A stretch of DNA of 64,000 nt from Dendrophyllia cribrosa (lineage: Eukaryota; Cnidaria; Anthozoa; Scleractinia; Dendrophylliidae). Under the pieces are notes generated by a model. That model was not told the DNA's origin. It saw only the letters and a list, made by a program, of their open reading frames with translations, and made no database searches. A program made the translations under genes and the position numbers. Positions within the stretch are counted from its first letter, which is position 1. Each line of letters opens with the position of its first letter. Shown one piece after another: positions 11,867 through 22,127 of the stretch. The stretch lies in contig JAJLRJ010000006.1 of NCBI GenBank assembly GCA_024195265.1, positions 7,708,639-7,772,638 on the forward strand. Reading direction: 5' to 3'.

Positions 11867-12482
11867 CTGGATAGGGTTAAGTTTTGCAAACAGCTGTATT
11901 CCTAAAGTCGTGATACAATTCGGTTTGTAGGATGTATCATTTGTACAGTGTGTTTAACTGTTGGGTAGTTGCGTGTTGCAAGTTTGTGTCATTTCTGCAT
12001 GATAGTGAAAGCTAATCCTGTGCTAAGTAAAGGCAAGAGGTCGGCTTTGGCTAAAGTTTTTTTTTCTGATTTTAACATCTCTCTTGACATCAGCCCCGGG
12101 GGGGGGGGGGGGGGGGTACTCGCAGAAAAATTGGGTAGGGGTGTGCGGCCCGCTTCCCAAAACCCTTACCCTATTTATGACCAAAATCTGCGATTTTCCC
12201 TACCCTATTTATGACCTTACCAAAAATTTGATACCCTATTTATGACCTACAAAGCAGCCGCTGGAGAGGAAGGCAAAGCGCGGATGGAAGGAGGGGGACA
12301 TGATAAGGAAGTACCTTCTTCTAAAAAAGTGCATTCAAGACTACAGTGCAAGAATCGTTACCCTATTCATGACCAAAATGGCGGCAAAATAGCCAAAATC
12401 GATACCCAATTTATGACCAAAACGGCTGAAAAACCCTACCCTTTGGGGCCGCACATACCTATATAGCCCATATTAGGGAGTA

Positions 12483-12513
<31 letters not shown>

Positions 12514-13026
12514 GACATCAGCATCTACAGCTGAATATATAAATAGAATACCAAAACTTTTCAAATGGAAGTGATATAAATAAGGATTTACGTAGAATGA
12601 AGCACGATATCCGTAATTTCAGTCTCTGTTTTTACAGAAAAAGTAACAGTATCACACCAATGAGAATTTTCCATTGACTTGGCAATAACGCAGTGCAGAT
12701 ATTCAAATTCCTACGACATAGCTGCAAGCTCGTTCATATAATCTTTGTAATTATCGCCTCTATAAAAGGGACACCTCTATTAAGGGGACACTTCTCCTGG
12801 ACCAGATGGTGTCCCCATAATGGAGGTCCCGCTGTAGTGAATACCTTAAGTTTGCCCACCGCTTTAGATTCTCATTTTCATGTACCGGAGGTCTTCTTCT
12901 TTGTGTTTTCCCTCTTCTTCCCTTACGTCGTCTTTTATTTGGCCAGAACCCCTGAGCGTTGTCAAACAGTTCGCAGCTAAGAATCAACCACAAAATTATG
13001 AAGGCAAAAAGTCGTTTAGAATCCAT
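8603..13026 (-). CDS. Secreted Arg-rich peptide, family member A (two exons)
   Basis: Exon 1 (12845-13026) starts at an ATG shared by all four paralogues. It encodes a signal peptide (MDSKRLFAFIILWLILSC, likely cleaved near AQG at residues 24-26), then FWPNKRRRKGRRGKTQRRR and a polar segment. It ends at donor AAG|GTATTC. Exon 2 (8603-8669) follows acceptor CGTTAG and reads SQRKTKPTPTVLTGGSS to TAA. The precursor is about 82 residues with no Cys in the mature part. The donor is phase 2, whereas B-D use phase 0, so exon 2 is read in another frame. An upstream phase-0 donor, CCG|GTACAT, would restore the family frame with a longer tail. The 4.2-kb intron is full of transposons. I infer secretion from the leader; the function is unknown. 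Exon 1 is firm; the exon 2 assignment is less so. Confidence 0.6.
9262..9468. mobile_element. Tigger/pogo-like MITE fragment
   Basis: Repeated GGTCGCTTACGAGAGGT words end in GACGTCGACTGTA. Read from the other strand this gives the CAGTCGA-type terminus of Tigger-like elements. The left end is not clear, so this is a fragment. It lies inside the long intron of gene A. Confidence 0.55.
10219..10259 (-). ncRNA. Hammerhead-ribozyme-like motif in a Penelope-type repeat
   Basis: The minus strand gives GTAC-CTGAAGA, stem II GGCTGG/CCAGCT closed by a TCTGG loop, then GAAA, TATT and GTAC. Stem I is GTAC pairing with GTAC, and stem III is the palindrome AUAU. All hammerhead core positions are present (position 7 may be any base), with one extra A before stem II. 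It sits in the intron of gene A, antisense to nothing known, in the sense orientation of that gene. Confidence 0.5.
10833..11876. mobile_element. piggyBac-like non-autonomous element
   Basis: The terminal inverted repeats are CCCTATCCAGACCGG and CCGGTCTGGATAGGG. The element is bounded exactly by TTAA at 10829-10832 and 11877-11880, the piggyBac target site. Subterminal poly-G (near 10870) and poly-C (near 11838-11862) runs face each other. The interior (1.04 kb) has CRE-like palindromes (TGACGTCATTATGACGTCA near 11010) and no transposase frame. It lies in the intron of gene A. Confidence 0.8.
12095..12513. mobile_element. Poly-G/C-bounded MITE, family P3
   Basis: The left end is CCC-(G)n-TACTC and the right end GGGAGTACC-(C)n-GG. 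The 9-bp direct repeats GACATCAGC lie at 12086-12094 and 12514-12522. The interior repeats the words CCCTA.CCTATTTATGACC. The frame at 12242-12466 is part of this repeat, not a gene. It lies in the intron of gene A. Confidence 0.8.
12761..12838. mobile_element. Tigger-like fragment next to the gene A splice donor
   Basis: On the minus strand, CAGCGGGACCTCCATTATGG leads into GGGGACACC words, the style of a Tigger/pogo terminus preceded by TA. The matching words on the other side (AGGGACACCTCTATTAAGGG) make it a short foldback. It begins about 6 nt inside the intron of gene A. Confidence 0.55.
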
Positions 13027-13086
13027 AGTTGAGTTCTTCCTTATTGAAAAAATAGCGGTTCAGTTAGTCTTCGTCCTCGACGTGCT

Positions 13087-13094
13087 CTTTATAA
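13087..13094 (-). promoter_or_regulatory. TATA box of gene A
   Basis: Minus-strand TTATAAAG lies about 60 bp upstream of the gene A ATG at 13026. This spacing fits a short 5' leader of roughly 30 nt. No transcription start data are available. Confidence 0.45.
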
Positions 13095-13167
13095 GTGAAG
13101 TTCCTTTCTCTGAGTCAAACGACGTAAACAACATGTATCGTTTTCTGATCCTCGACCTTTTATTTAA

Positions 13168-13373
13168 CCCTTTCACTCCAAGAGTCAATTATGAAGACAC
13201 GAAGTGTAGTTCGAACTTTTGAGTCTGTTGACGAAATCTTATGGTGTGACCATTCAAGTGAAACCTCTTCAGCAGTACTTTTGCACGGTACCATTTGTTT
13301 TTCAATATTTAATAAAATGAAATTTGGAATATTTCTTGAATTTCGATTTTTGACGCTCTTGGGAGTTAAAGGG
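13168..13373. mobile_element. piggyBac-like MITE
   Basis: TTAA at 13164-13167 and 13374-13377 bounds inverted ends CCCTTTCACTCCAAGAGTC and GACGCTCTTGGGAGTTAAAGGG. The same family lies at 26794-27043, inside the intron of gene C. Here it sits just upstream of gene A. It is 206 bp and noncoding. Confidence 0.75.
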
Positions 13374-13644
13374 TTAAACCACAATTATCACCTGACGCAT
13401 AAGTTGAATTCTGATCTGTGATGATCAAGTTTTCTAGCGGTTCCTTTTAAAATCAGTATGTCAGTCAAACTAAGGTGTAAAATAACATGTATCGATTTTT
13501 GATCCTTGACTTCCACTAAACCAACAAAAAGTGTTGTCCTCTGCCAAAAGTCTGTCTGTTTGTTTTGCAAGTTTCTTCCGTTACTATGGATTGTGCATCA
13601 ACTAGCAGTTTTTATAGACGTTAAGCGTGCATTGTTTTCTTATA

Positions 13645-13788
13645 TAGAGCGTTTTCATATGACGTCACGGCGGCCATATTGGTGTACCAAACCAATCCTC
13701 CGGGAATTGAACTCTATTTTTATGCAAACAGTTTCTTTTTTTCATTAAACCAACATAGCCGCTGGTCACGTGAGTGAAAACGCTCTAT
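13645..13788. mobile_element. TA-flanked MITE (GAGCGTTTTCA ends)
   Basis: TATAGAGCGTTTTCA-T-ATGACGTCA at the left is matched by CACGTGAGTGAAAACGCTCTATA at the right. A related copy with the same ends lies at 38029-38185. It is noncoding. Confidence 0.7.
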
Positions 13789-14889
13789 AGAATTCTCAAG
13801 GAAATGCGCGCGCTAGATTGGTCAAACCGAGTTCGTTATAACTCGATAAAGCACGAGCGAATTCTTGTCCTTTTGTGGTCGTTTTTATTTTATAAAAGAA
13901 ATTAAAAAAAACGTGTTCCTCGTGCGTTGTTCAGTTATATAAGCACTTGGGATTTTTTAAGAAAACTCTAGAAGTTCACTTCAATTCTTTCGTGTTCCCA
14001 ATAATTACCGCATGCCTATATAACATAACAATGCACTCTGCGCGTTTTTTATTTCTTTAATAAAACATGGGAAACCATATGACAGAGCGGGAGGGGAGGG
14101 GGATTTTTGTGAAAGGGAATGAGTTTTGACCTTTGTAATCAATTAAACAAACTCCTAAGTTGATGTCATAATATTTCGATGAAGGAAAAGCAAAAAAAGG
14201 CACGGCATACGCAAATTTGTCGTCAAAATGGAAACTTTGTAGTCGCACATGCAGTTGTGTGCCCATGCAATTAAAATTATGATTGTTAACTAGCTAATAA
14301 ATGTGTCACAAAACATGTTGTGAAAGCCAAGTACACTAATTCAGCTGTAAGTACAGTCATCCACGGATAAACGAGGCTTGTTCTCAAACATGATCAGTAT
14401 TGTGAAATGCTTTAAGGGGACAATGTCTCGGTTGAAATAATGTGTTTTCATGCCAGTTATGGCCAGGAGCTTGCTTTAAAATAGGAAGACCGGGTCAAGG
14501 GGAACTAACAATTTGTACGTTTCGTTTCAATAGCTTTCTTTTTCTTAATGCGTCTTTGAGCGGAGATCTCGTATATGTGAATTTAAATTCTTATTATTTT
14601 TTAACTTAAAGGCAATGAATTGGGATATTTGCCTGACCTCCAAGAACACATTCAAACGGGAAAGTATTAAATACCCACTCGACAGTCTGCAGGATGGCGG
14701 AGGAGAGAGGCATATCTCACGTTCAGTTTTTAACCGTCGAACTGTAATTTCAGTTAGGACTTAGATGTTTTACCAGTCGTGTTCAAGGTAAAACCCGCCG
14801 AAACATCAGTTGAAGTGCTGCGGTAACAGAGCAGCTAATCATAAATAATTTCAAAATTTGCAAATCCCAAAGGGCACAAAAGGAAACCA
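13789..14889. other. Intergenic, nothing recognised
   Basis: No gene is supported. The frame at 14057-14266 (minus) has no recognised motif. Confidence 0.4.
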
Positions 14890-15136
14890 AAGCCTGGTTT
14901 TCATATGTCGGAAAAATCCCAGACGATCGGGGATTTTGCCCGTTCGCGATCGTCCCAGATTTTGCCGGCGATATGTCGGGAAAATCGCCGATCATTGTAG
15001 AAATCTGGGATGCGTCGGGAAAATAGAAACGCTCCCGATTTTCCAGATTTGTTCCTGACCATCCCAGATGATCGGGGATGTCTACGATTGAGTGTTTTTA
15101 TAAGTCGGCCAAATCTGGGACGGTCGGGAACCTGGC
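14890..15136. repeat. Foldback element with CCCAGA/TCTGGG words
   Basis: The ends AAGCCTGGTT and AACCTGGCTT are inverted. The interior repeatedly alternates ATCCCAGA, GATCGGG and their complements, so the whole segment can fold on itself. It directly abuts the TTAA of the next element. The short frames within it are repeat shadows. Confidence 0.6.
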
Positions 15137-15140
15137 TTAA

Positions 15141-15762
15141 CCCTATTCGGCCTGGCGGGGGGGGGGGGGGGGGGGGGGGGCGGCACAATGTGCCCGCGCG
15201 AACTTTCAACATTCATAACTTCTTTAATATGTATACAAACGCCATCAAACTTTGTGACTTTTCGTAAAATTTATCTGGCAACAATTTTATATGACAACAT
15301 TTTGATCTCGTGAGTTGATGTTTCCATGGCAACAAGATTTTGACAGCCTTGTTTTTTGAAATTTGCATAGTTATACCTTTGAATGAAGAAAAACAATGTT
15401 TATTGGTATAACTTTTATATTTTACGTCATTTAGCGTTTATTTATTGGTTTTGATTAATTTTGAGTTAATTAAGAGGTTTTAAAATATTCAGAAATCCAA
15501 GATGGCGGAGCCAAGATCCAAGATGGCGGCCGTACAACTAATTACCTAATAACTACGCCATATGACGTCATCGTTCTATTGTGCGGACCGCAAAGGAGAC
15601 AGTTTTGGACGTACTATGTACCCTCTAGGTTTCATTGTCATAGCCTTAATGAAGTTACGAGGGTGGAGGGGGGGGGGGGGGGGGAGACACAATGTGCCCT
15701 CCCCCCACCCCCCCCTCCCCAGGCTCAGAAACTCAAAAAAAGCCCAGGCTGAATATATAGGG
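15141..15762. mobile_element. piggyBac-like non-autonomous element
   Basis: The element is bounded by TTAA at 15137-15140 and 15763-15766. The inverted ends are CCCTATTCGGCCTGG and CCAGGCTGAATATATAGGG. Poly-G runs and CACAATGTGCCC words follow each end in inverted orientation. It is 622 bp with no transposase frame. Confidence 0.75.
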
Positions 15763-15774
15763 TTAAAAGGGAAG

Positions 15775-16335
15775 GAACAAAAACAATGAACTGCAAGGCT
15801 GATCTGACCACGTAAAAAAGAAAAAAAGTAAAATTTGCGAGACATCATCACGATAGAAACCGATAAAGTAGGATCGTAACCGTGGACAATTGTTTCGTTG
15901 TTATTGCAACTCATCAGCACGGTGTAACGATCTAAGTGTCGCCAGCAAGAAAGCCAACGCAAATAGATTGCACAATGACCCGTTCACAATATCAGGTTCC
16001 GTACTATGTACTCACTTGTCACTTGAAACACGCGTGCCACATCACGTGTTACGGGGAACAAGGAGCCCACAGTGTATTTCAAAGATGTCTCGCAAATTGA
16101 AATGTAGATCGACAAAGCCGATCTGAACATTTAAACGCATGGGCAAAACCATGCTTTTTGAGCACAGTATATCGGATCTAAAAAGACCTACGGTCCCAAA
16201 ATATATGGAAATAAAAGTAAACTGCAGAAGACCGCAAACGATAATGCTGCTAATGATACGTGGGATCTACGAGAGACCTAACCAGCCAAAAAAAAAATGA
16301 ATGAACAAAAACAATGAACTGCAAGGCTGATCTGA
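15775..16335 (-). repeat. Penelope-like repeat unit carrying a hammerhead ribozyme
   Basis: The unit is flanked by 33-bp near-perfect direct repeats starting GAACAAAAACAATGAACTGC at 15775-15807 and 16303-16335, so the period is 528 bp. Related copies at 29268-29515 and 59280-59680 share the GCAAGGCTGATCTGAC/TACGTAAAA head and the GGACCGCAAACGATAATGCTGC tail, with the tail in changing orientation. Direct and inverted terminal arrangement plus an internal ribozyme fits Penelope-type pLTRs or a retrozyme. No reverse transcriptase remains. Confidence 0.6.
15872..15932 (-). ncRNA. Hammerhead ribozyme, complete core
   Basis: Minus strand, 5' to 3': an outer stem I arm GATCGT, an internal loop TACA, inner stem I CCGTG, core CTGATGA, stem II GTTG-CAATAA-CAAC, core GAAA, stem III palindrome (ACAATTGT counting the core A and U), the cleavage-site C, then the stem I return strand CACGG, TTA, CGATC. 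All invariant hammerhead residues are in place. The internal loop on stem I opposite loop II is where type I ribozymes make their tertiary contact. Predicted cleavage follows GTC. Such ribozymes are known in Penelope-like elements and retrozymes. Confidence 0.85.
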
Positions 16336-17946
16336 TCAGTTTTCCGATCAATTGGATTTAGGTTCACTGGATTCTGACACCAGATTGCCAGTCCAAGTTA
16401 GTGCTTCCCAGCTTTCCAAGTGTCTGGTTTTTATGTTACTTAATGGTACTAGAGTATAAAGCCAAGATTCAGAAGAATTACAAGCTTGTTTAACACCTTC
16501 AACAACTGGGTTTAAGTCAGTGTTAGCTACACTCCGCCGTCAATAACCACACAAGGCTCGTTCCATGGGTCTGGCATTAGCCATTTCCGTCATAAGTGTC
16601 TTCCAAATAAATAAAAACGAGTGGCCAGACCAGAGCACCATTGTACTACCAAGTCTGCTCTATGAGACATCCCTGTTTCTCTTAAAAAAACTGAAGTACA
16701 TGTCCTTGCCATGGTTCACTTTGGGAAGGATTTAATTTATAAGCGGCAATCAGCAGTCCACTGGCATTGCAACGCAAATTCTAATATGACACTTCAAGAT
16801 GCTTATTCTTTAATCCATTTTGTTTCTCTTAGAACTCCTGATAAATGTCCCTGCCATAACTCACATTGGGGAGGATTATTTAAGTAGCAATCAGCTATCC
16901 ACTGCCATTGGAAAGCAAGTTTTTTTGTGTGTTAAATCATTCTCAGCGTCATCTCAATAAAGATCTCAAGAGCATCTCAATAACTATCGTTTTTGGGCCG
17001 TCTATCATGTGTCCACTGTATATTTTCTAAATCCTTTGCCCTGGTTGGGTGCCCTGCCGCCATACATTTACCATCTTCCTTTGTTTATCAGTATTTTTTT
17101 TAATTTTATAACCGGGGCTTCAGTTAAAGTACAGTCTAAGCATCGTAAAAGGCCGATTTAACGGCACAACTTTGTGGCATGCGATTTTTTGTAGCGCGCG
17201 CTGCTTGCGTCAGGCGAAAATTGTATACAACACGCATCATGTAACATTGTATGTAGCTATGTAATGATTGTCGAAGGGTTTTAAAACATGTTTCAAAATT
17301 GATCCTACAACTTTTTTTCGTGTTGCATGCAACAGTTGTGAGCGAGTTGTAGGTTGATTTAGACGACGCGATTCGTGTCGTTTGTATGGCGTGAGCAGGT
17401 TGTAAGGGACCTCCTTTCCAAAATACCAAGAATGTTTCAGTCAAACTATTTTAATGGGAATCTTTTGTTAACCACCGTGGCTAACAGCGCTGGTGGTTTG
17501 ATTTATTGCTTTTGTTTTTAACCTCTCCCCAGAGCGACAAATCGCCATTATTTCTCTGTATACGGGAGCAAATTAGGCGATGCGATGCAGTTCAAGTCCG
17601 GTAAAACGACCAGTTTTGTCTCTTGTCTCAAAACGTCTGTGTATCGCAGTATTTTATGCAGTGCACTGAAATTTGCAAATAGTATGCCATTATTTTATCG
17701 AACTAACTGTCCATACCGGACAATTTGTAGATAGCACGCATCATTTTTATTTACTTGTTGGAACAGATCTGCAGAAAGGTGCATACTGTTTACGAACTGA
17801 CCGTCTATATAAACCGGACAGTTTTACAAATGATAAGCACCCTTAATCTTTAAAATATTCGATGTACAGAGCTGGAACCCACTGTTACAATTTAAACTAC
17901 ATGTTTTTAAATAAAGCTTTCAATGAAATATTTCAAGTCAGGCAGT
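16336..17946. other. Intergenic, nothing recognised
   Basis: The frame at 17136-17444 (minus) has no recognised domain. The direct similarity between 16685-16760 and 16835-16900 (TGTCC.TGCCAT..TTCAC, GCA-TCAGC..TCCACTG) marks an old local duplication of about 145 bp. Confidence 0.45.
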
Positions 17947-18540
17947 TCAACCAGGAAGCAACTTGCACCTCCGGGGCTGGGTACTCTGGGTATCGGCTTG
18001 ATCCTCTTCTGCAATCTAATTAAAAATAAACTCGAACGTCAAAGCAAATTATATTAAGCTGTAATTATAATAATAATTTTTACATGTTGCAAAAAAAATG
18101 CAATCGAAATTACAGTAAAAGTACAGTAAAACGTCACTCTTAAAATTCAAAGAGCAAAAATAAGTGTCTTAGGGTGCAGATGGCCAGGATGAGAATGGAT
18201 TGCTACTTGAAAACTTTGATCTTGTTTGTAAGGTCTATAGCCTCACGGTCCCTTGGAAACTTTGCTAAAATAATGATTAACCTTTACTATTTATAAAGCA
18301 AAAGTTCCCTTGTTATAAACATGTACACATTTTCATGGTCTTAAAACACAAATTAGCACATACCAAGCATTTAAGTGTACCATAACGTTTCTTCTTTACA
18401 TCGGACGGACGCCGTCTCCGTCTTCGTCGAAGTCTGTACGGCCAAAGTCCAGGCGTTGGATCGTCGACGTCTTGTAACAGAACGCAGCTAAGAATCAGCG
18501 ACATGGTTATCATGATGGCAAAGAGAAGCTTGGAATCCAT
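17947..18540 (-). CDS. Secreted Arg-rich peptide, family member B (two exons)
   Basis: Exon 1 (18364-18540) encodes a leader MDSKLLFAIMITMSLILSC, a short acidic spacer (DVDD), then GLWPYRLRRRRRRR and a Lys/Arg-rich end. It stops at donor CTTG|GTATGT, phase 0. Exon 2 (17947-18015), after acceptor AATTAG, begins IAEEDQADTQSTQPRRC and ends LLPG before TGA. The total is 81 residues. The intron is 348 nt. Two Cys lie in the mature part, unlike A, C and D. The exon 2 3' end and the start of the 3'UTR (CATTGAAAG) align with gene A. The layout basic then acidic then basic suggests a processed or condensed cationic peptide; this is inference. No convertase site is certain because Arg runs are everywhere. 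Confidence 0.7.
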
Positions 18541-18576
18541 CGCCGAGGTCTTCCTAATAGCGTAAAAATCGGTTCA

Positions 18577-18584
18577 GTATATAG
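18577..18584 (-). promoter_or_regulatory. TATA-like box of gene B
   Basis: Minus-strand CTATATAC lies about 40 bp upstream of the gene B ATG at 18540. That would give a very short leader, so the true start site may differ. Confidence 0.3.
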
Positions 18585-18707
18585 TGAGTTTCCTCGGCGA
18601 TCAATGTGTTTATTAAGTATTTATTTATTTATTTATTTATTTATCTTGTCACTTTTTCAATAGCGGTTTCATATTGAAAGTGAAGTGCTGCAATGTATGT
18701 AACTTCC

Positions 18708-19043
18708 CCCCCGGGGGGGGGGGGGGGGGGGGGGGGGACTCCCAAATAAAAATGACGGGGGTTCTCGTCGTACCTTTTAGGGGTCAAAATTTGTAGATTG
18801 GTACCGCTTAGGGTACTAAAATCTAAAATGACCACCATTAGAATTATCGCGGTACCTTTTGGGGTATGAGCCGAAAAAATATGACAGAATATGACATGTG
18901 TTGTTTGAGAATTGGTACCTCTTAGGGGTAAAAATTATTTTGAGCCACCCCTATCAAACGAGATTCTGGTACCTTTTAGGGTGTTTTTCGAAAATTTCCG
19001 ACGAGCACCCCCGTCACCCCCGTCACCCCCGTCCCCCCCCGGG
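18708..19043. mobile_element. Poly-G/C-bounded MITE, family P5
   Basis: The left end is C/G-run then GACTCCCAAATAAAAATGACGG. The right end is CCCGTCACCCCC followed by CCCCGGG. Perfect 9-bp direct repeats GTAACTTCC lie at 18699-18707 and 19044-19052. The interior repeats GGTACCTTTTAGGGGT words. A partial copy lies at 29098-29265. Confidence 0.8.
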
Positions 19044-19237
19044 GTAACTTCCTTTCTTCACGCACAGCATACGTACAGGGGTACAGACAAATTGCGTGTA
19101 TATACATGAAGATGCGCATACATGGAGGTCCAAAAGACACAAAAGAAGCGCGGCAAATGACAAACATAAATAAACATGGATAACATTGACCTCTTACCAT
19201 ATGCAGAAATATGCATGGAGTCAGGCGGAAGTGATAT

Positions 19238-19725
19238 ACAGTGGAACCTCAATTTAACGAAGTGCCAAGGGACTGGGGAAATTGGTTCGTTATATCGAGG
19301 GTTCGTTATATCGAAAACCTCGTTGTAACGAATTTGCGGAAAAACAACCAAAATGTTCGTTATATCGCGGTATAGTTAATAATTGTTTTGTAACGGTGTT
19401 ACGTATTTCCGGATCTTAACAAATAACATTTGCCTGTATGAAAATACAGTACACTGTAAACCGGTAACTACGGCACTGGAAAACTGTACAGGTTATACCT
19501 TTGTCCTATAGCACACACTGTTGGTCTGTCCTGCATTCATCTTTTGCCGCACGTTGACATTTATTCGTTATATCGGGGTAGATTTTACGTTTGGGCTGCC
19601 GGATTGTGTTCGTTACAACGAGGATTTCGTTATATCGTTATATTATTTTGCCGGGCTGAAGAATCTGATCGTTCGTTATACCGAGGACTTCGTTTTATAG
19701 AGGTTTGTTAAACTGTATTTTATAT
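19238..19725. mobile_element. Tigger/pogo-like MITE, older copy
   Basis: The left end CAGTGGAACCTCAATTTAACG is preceded by TA. The body is full of TTCGTTATATCGAGG words. The right end has decayed (AGAGGTTTGTTAAACTGTA). A complete relative lies at 51068-51572. Confidence 0.7.
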
Positions 19726-19807
19726 CTCATTGCTCAATAAAAAATCAGTTTCCTTCCTATAAATTTCGTTCGTCTTCTCTGTAAAGCTGCAGGCATCTAG
19801 GTTTTTT

Positions 19808-20257
19808 ACGCACCTTTATCCTTTTTCGTCAGTCAGTCTTCACGCACTTTTAATTCTTTTTACGCTTTTCCATCATTCATAAAATGGACCAAAACTTTCG
19901 CCGCAATCTTTGTCAAACAGAATGGTTGTCCAGGTTCCCATCATGAATATGTGATGCATGAGAAGCAAGTTATGACCAATGAATTCGTTTCTTTCAACGA
20001 AGGAGTTTAGTTTGAGCATTATTCTGCAGTAACGCACCTTTATCCTTCTTCGTCAGTCAGTCTTCACGCACTTTTAATTCTTTTTACGCTTTTCCATCAT
20101 TCATAAAATGGACCAAAACTTTCGCCGCAATCTTTGTCAAACAGAATGGTTGTCCAGGTTCCCATCATGAATATGTGATGCATGAGAAGCAAGTTATGAC
20201 CAATGAATTCGTTTCTTTCAACGAAGGAGTTTAGTTTGAGCATTATTCTGCAGTAAG
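19808..20257. repeat. 225-bp tandem duplication
   Basis: Two adjacent copies (19808-20032 and 20033-20257) begin ACGCACCTTTATCC and end TTCTGCAGTA. They differ at very few positions, the first being CCTTTTTCG against CCTTCTTCG. It is a recent tandem duplication with no coding frame conserved. Confidence 0.95.
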
Positions 20258-22127
20258 GCGGAAGGCGGTTTTGAAAATTTGGAAAATCCTCCCAATTTTC
20301 TATCTAATCATTGATGGGCTCCTGATCTAATGTTATTCATATATTTAGCTTGGCTACATCTACCTAACTTCACACTACCCTGCCGTGCTTTTAAACTCGG
20401 GCACCTTTCCGGCCTTATTCGAGGCCAGGAGTTCAGAAACATTCTCACGTGTGCAGACAGCCTTTCGTACGGTTTTCGCATAGCCAGATGGTGGGTCCTG
20501 ATCATGTTTGATATTTGTTTTCACGCGAGGCAAAATCCTGAATGTTTACTGGCATCGACTGCATGCTGGCTAATAAAAACGGATGTTACATACATGTACA
20601 GGTGACCTTTGTTTTGCGCTTGAAAAAAATATCAATAAAATAGTCAATGCTTATAATAACGCCCGATGAAAATGTAACTGATAAATCCCAAAGGAAGTTA
20701 TTAATTTTTTTGATATGCAGAGACTTCAACCTGATATAACAGTTTCGGTACAAACGGATTTCGCCGGTACAAATGGATCCCCAATTTCAGGTTTAAACGT
20801 AACATGCAGCCAAATTTTTTCCATAAAGCGATGTTTACCATTAACATCGCTATTTCTATGTTTACTATTGGGGACATTTTACCCATTAGCTCACCACTTT
20901 CCTTGCCGTCTGTGAGGAGATGCGAGTTTTTAACTGAGCCCCCGGTCTCAAAGGACAGGAAGCTCAGCTAAATGTCCTCGTGTACGGCAAGTTTTGCCTG
21001 TAACATTTTTAAAAACAAGCAAACGAAATCTACTGTCGTAGTGCTTAAAACGCACGTACACTTACGTAAATTTGTCGTTTCTTTACAGTGGGTTTATTTT
21101 GTATTCAGCAAGGAAAAGCATGCGAGGCTAAGGGCATTCACACACAGCCAGAAACTTTTTATGTTTCGAGGCTAATACTTGCCATCACTAAGCTCCCAAG
21201 ATTTCGTCTAAAAGGCTTCTTAAATAAGTCGTCTTCTTTTACAAATAATTCCATGTCAAATACTTTGATCACTTTTCTAATGGCTGGCTGTAATAATTCA
21301 CAATGGAAATATAAAGAACGTACCTTCAATTCTGCTTTGATTCCTTTGGACAACATAATGCAAATGGCTGGAAGCCCTTTACATGAATTGATAATATTTC
21401 TACAATTATTATTGAAGGGTGTTTTAGAGTCCCCCTACCAGTTTGACAGACGATTGGTTAATAGAAATGGCTAAAGCTTTTTTCGAATTACTATGACAAT
21501 TTTTTGTTTCAAAAAGTGCCGTGAAAAATGGCAATTAGTATTAGAATAACATTTAAGAATATAGTTGCTAAACAATAGTTTGACATGCTTTTACAACCAA
21601 ACAAAATGGCACGCAAGTTTAAATTAAACATTTGATATATTGGTTTCATGCGATGTCTTTGTACTTTTACGCTTTCAGGATTGGAAAACAACGTTTTAGT
21701 CCCGTACTTGACGTATTCTGGAGTCAAAAAGCATCTAAAACAGTCATCGTAAAGAAATTTGTCAATCCCCTTTTCTAAAATCTTTTGTAAAAGCAACCAC
21801 GACGGCCACGGCAGCGAAAACTAAACGATACAATAGTTTTAATGAGCGGAAACAGTGTCTCTGCACGTAGTATCTTATTTATTTGCCGTTTCCCGCAAAA
21901 TATTAACGCCAAATGATCATATTATAGGTTTTGTGGAGAACGTGAACATTCCCTCCTATATCTGAGCTTCAAAGTCGTCCCTACATGTTTAGCTCCAGGA
22001 CAATTCATGATCAGTCATATTACATGTAACAGGTGGATATCTTACCGTTGATATTTGTTAGCCTCTCCACAGGAAGTTCAAGTATATGAGTTTGTATGGA
22101 GAATTCGGACTGATAATTATAATAAAA
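20258..22127. other. Intergenic, nothing recognised
   Basis: Several 60-130 codon frames exist (for example 21088-21474 plus), but none has a domain, a splice context or a family likeness that I can name. Confidence 0.4.

Noticed and set aside
15576..15962. 128-codon minus-strand frame
   Set aside because: It crosses the end of a piggyBac-like MITE, a poly-Pro run made by C-runs, and the ribozyme repeat; it is a composite of repeats.
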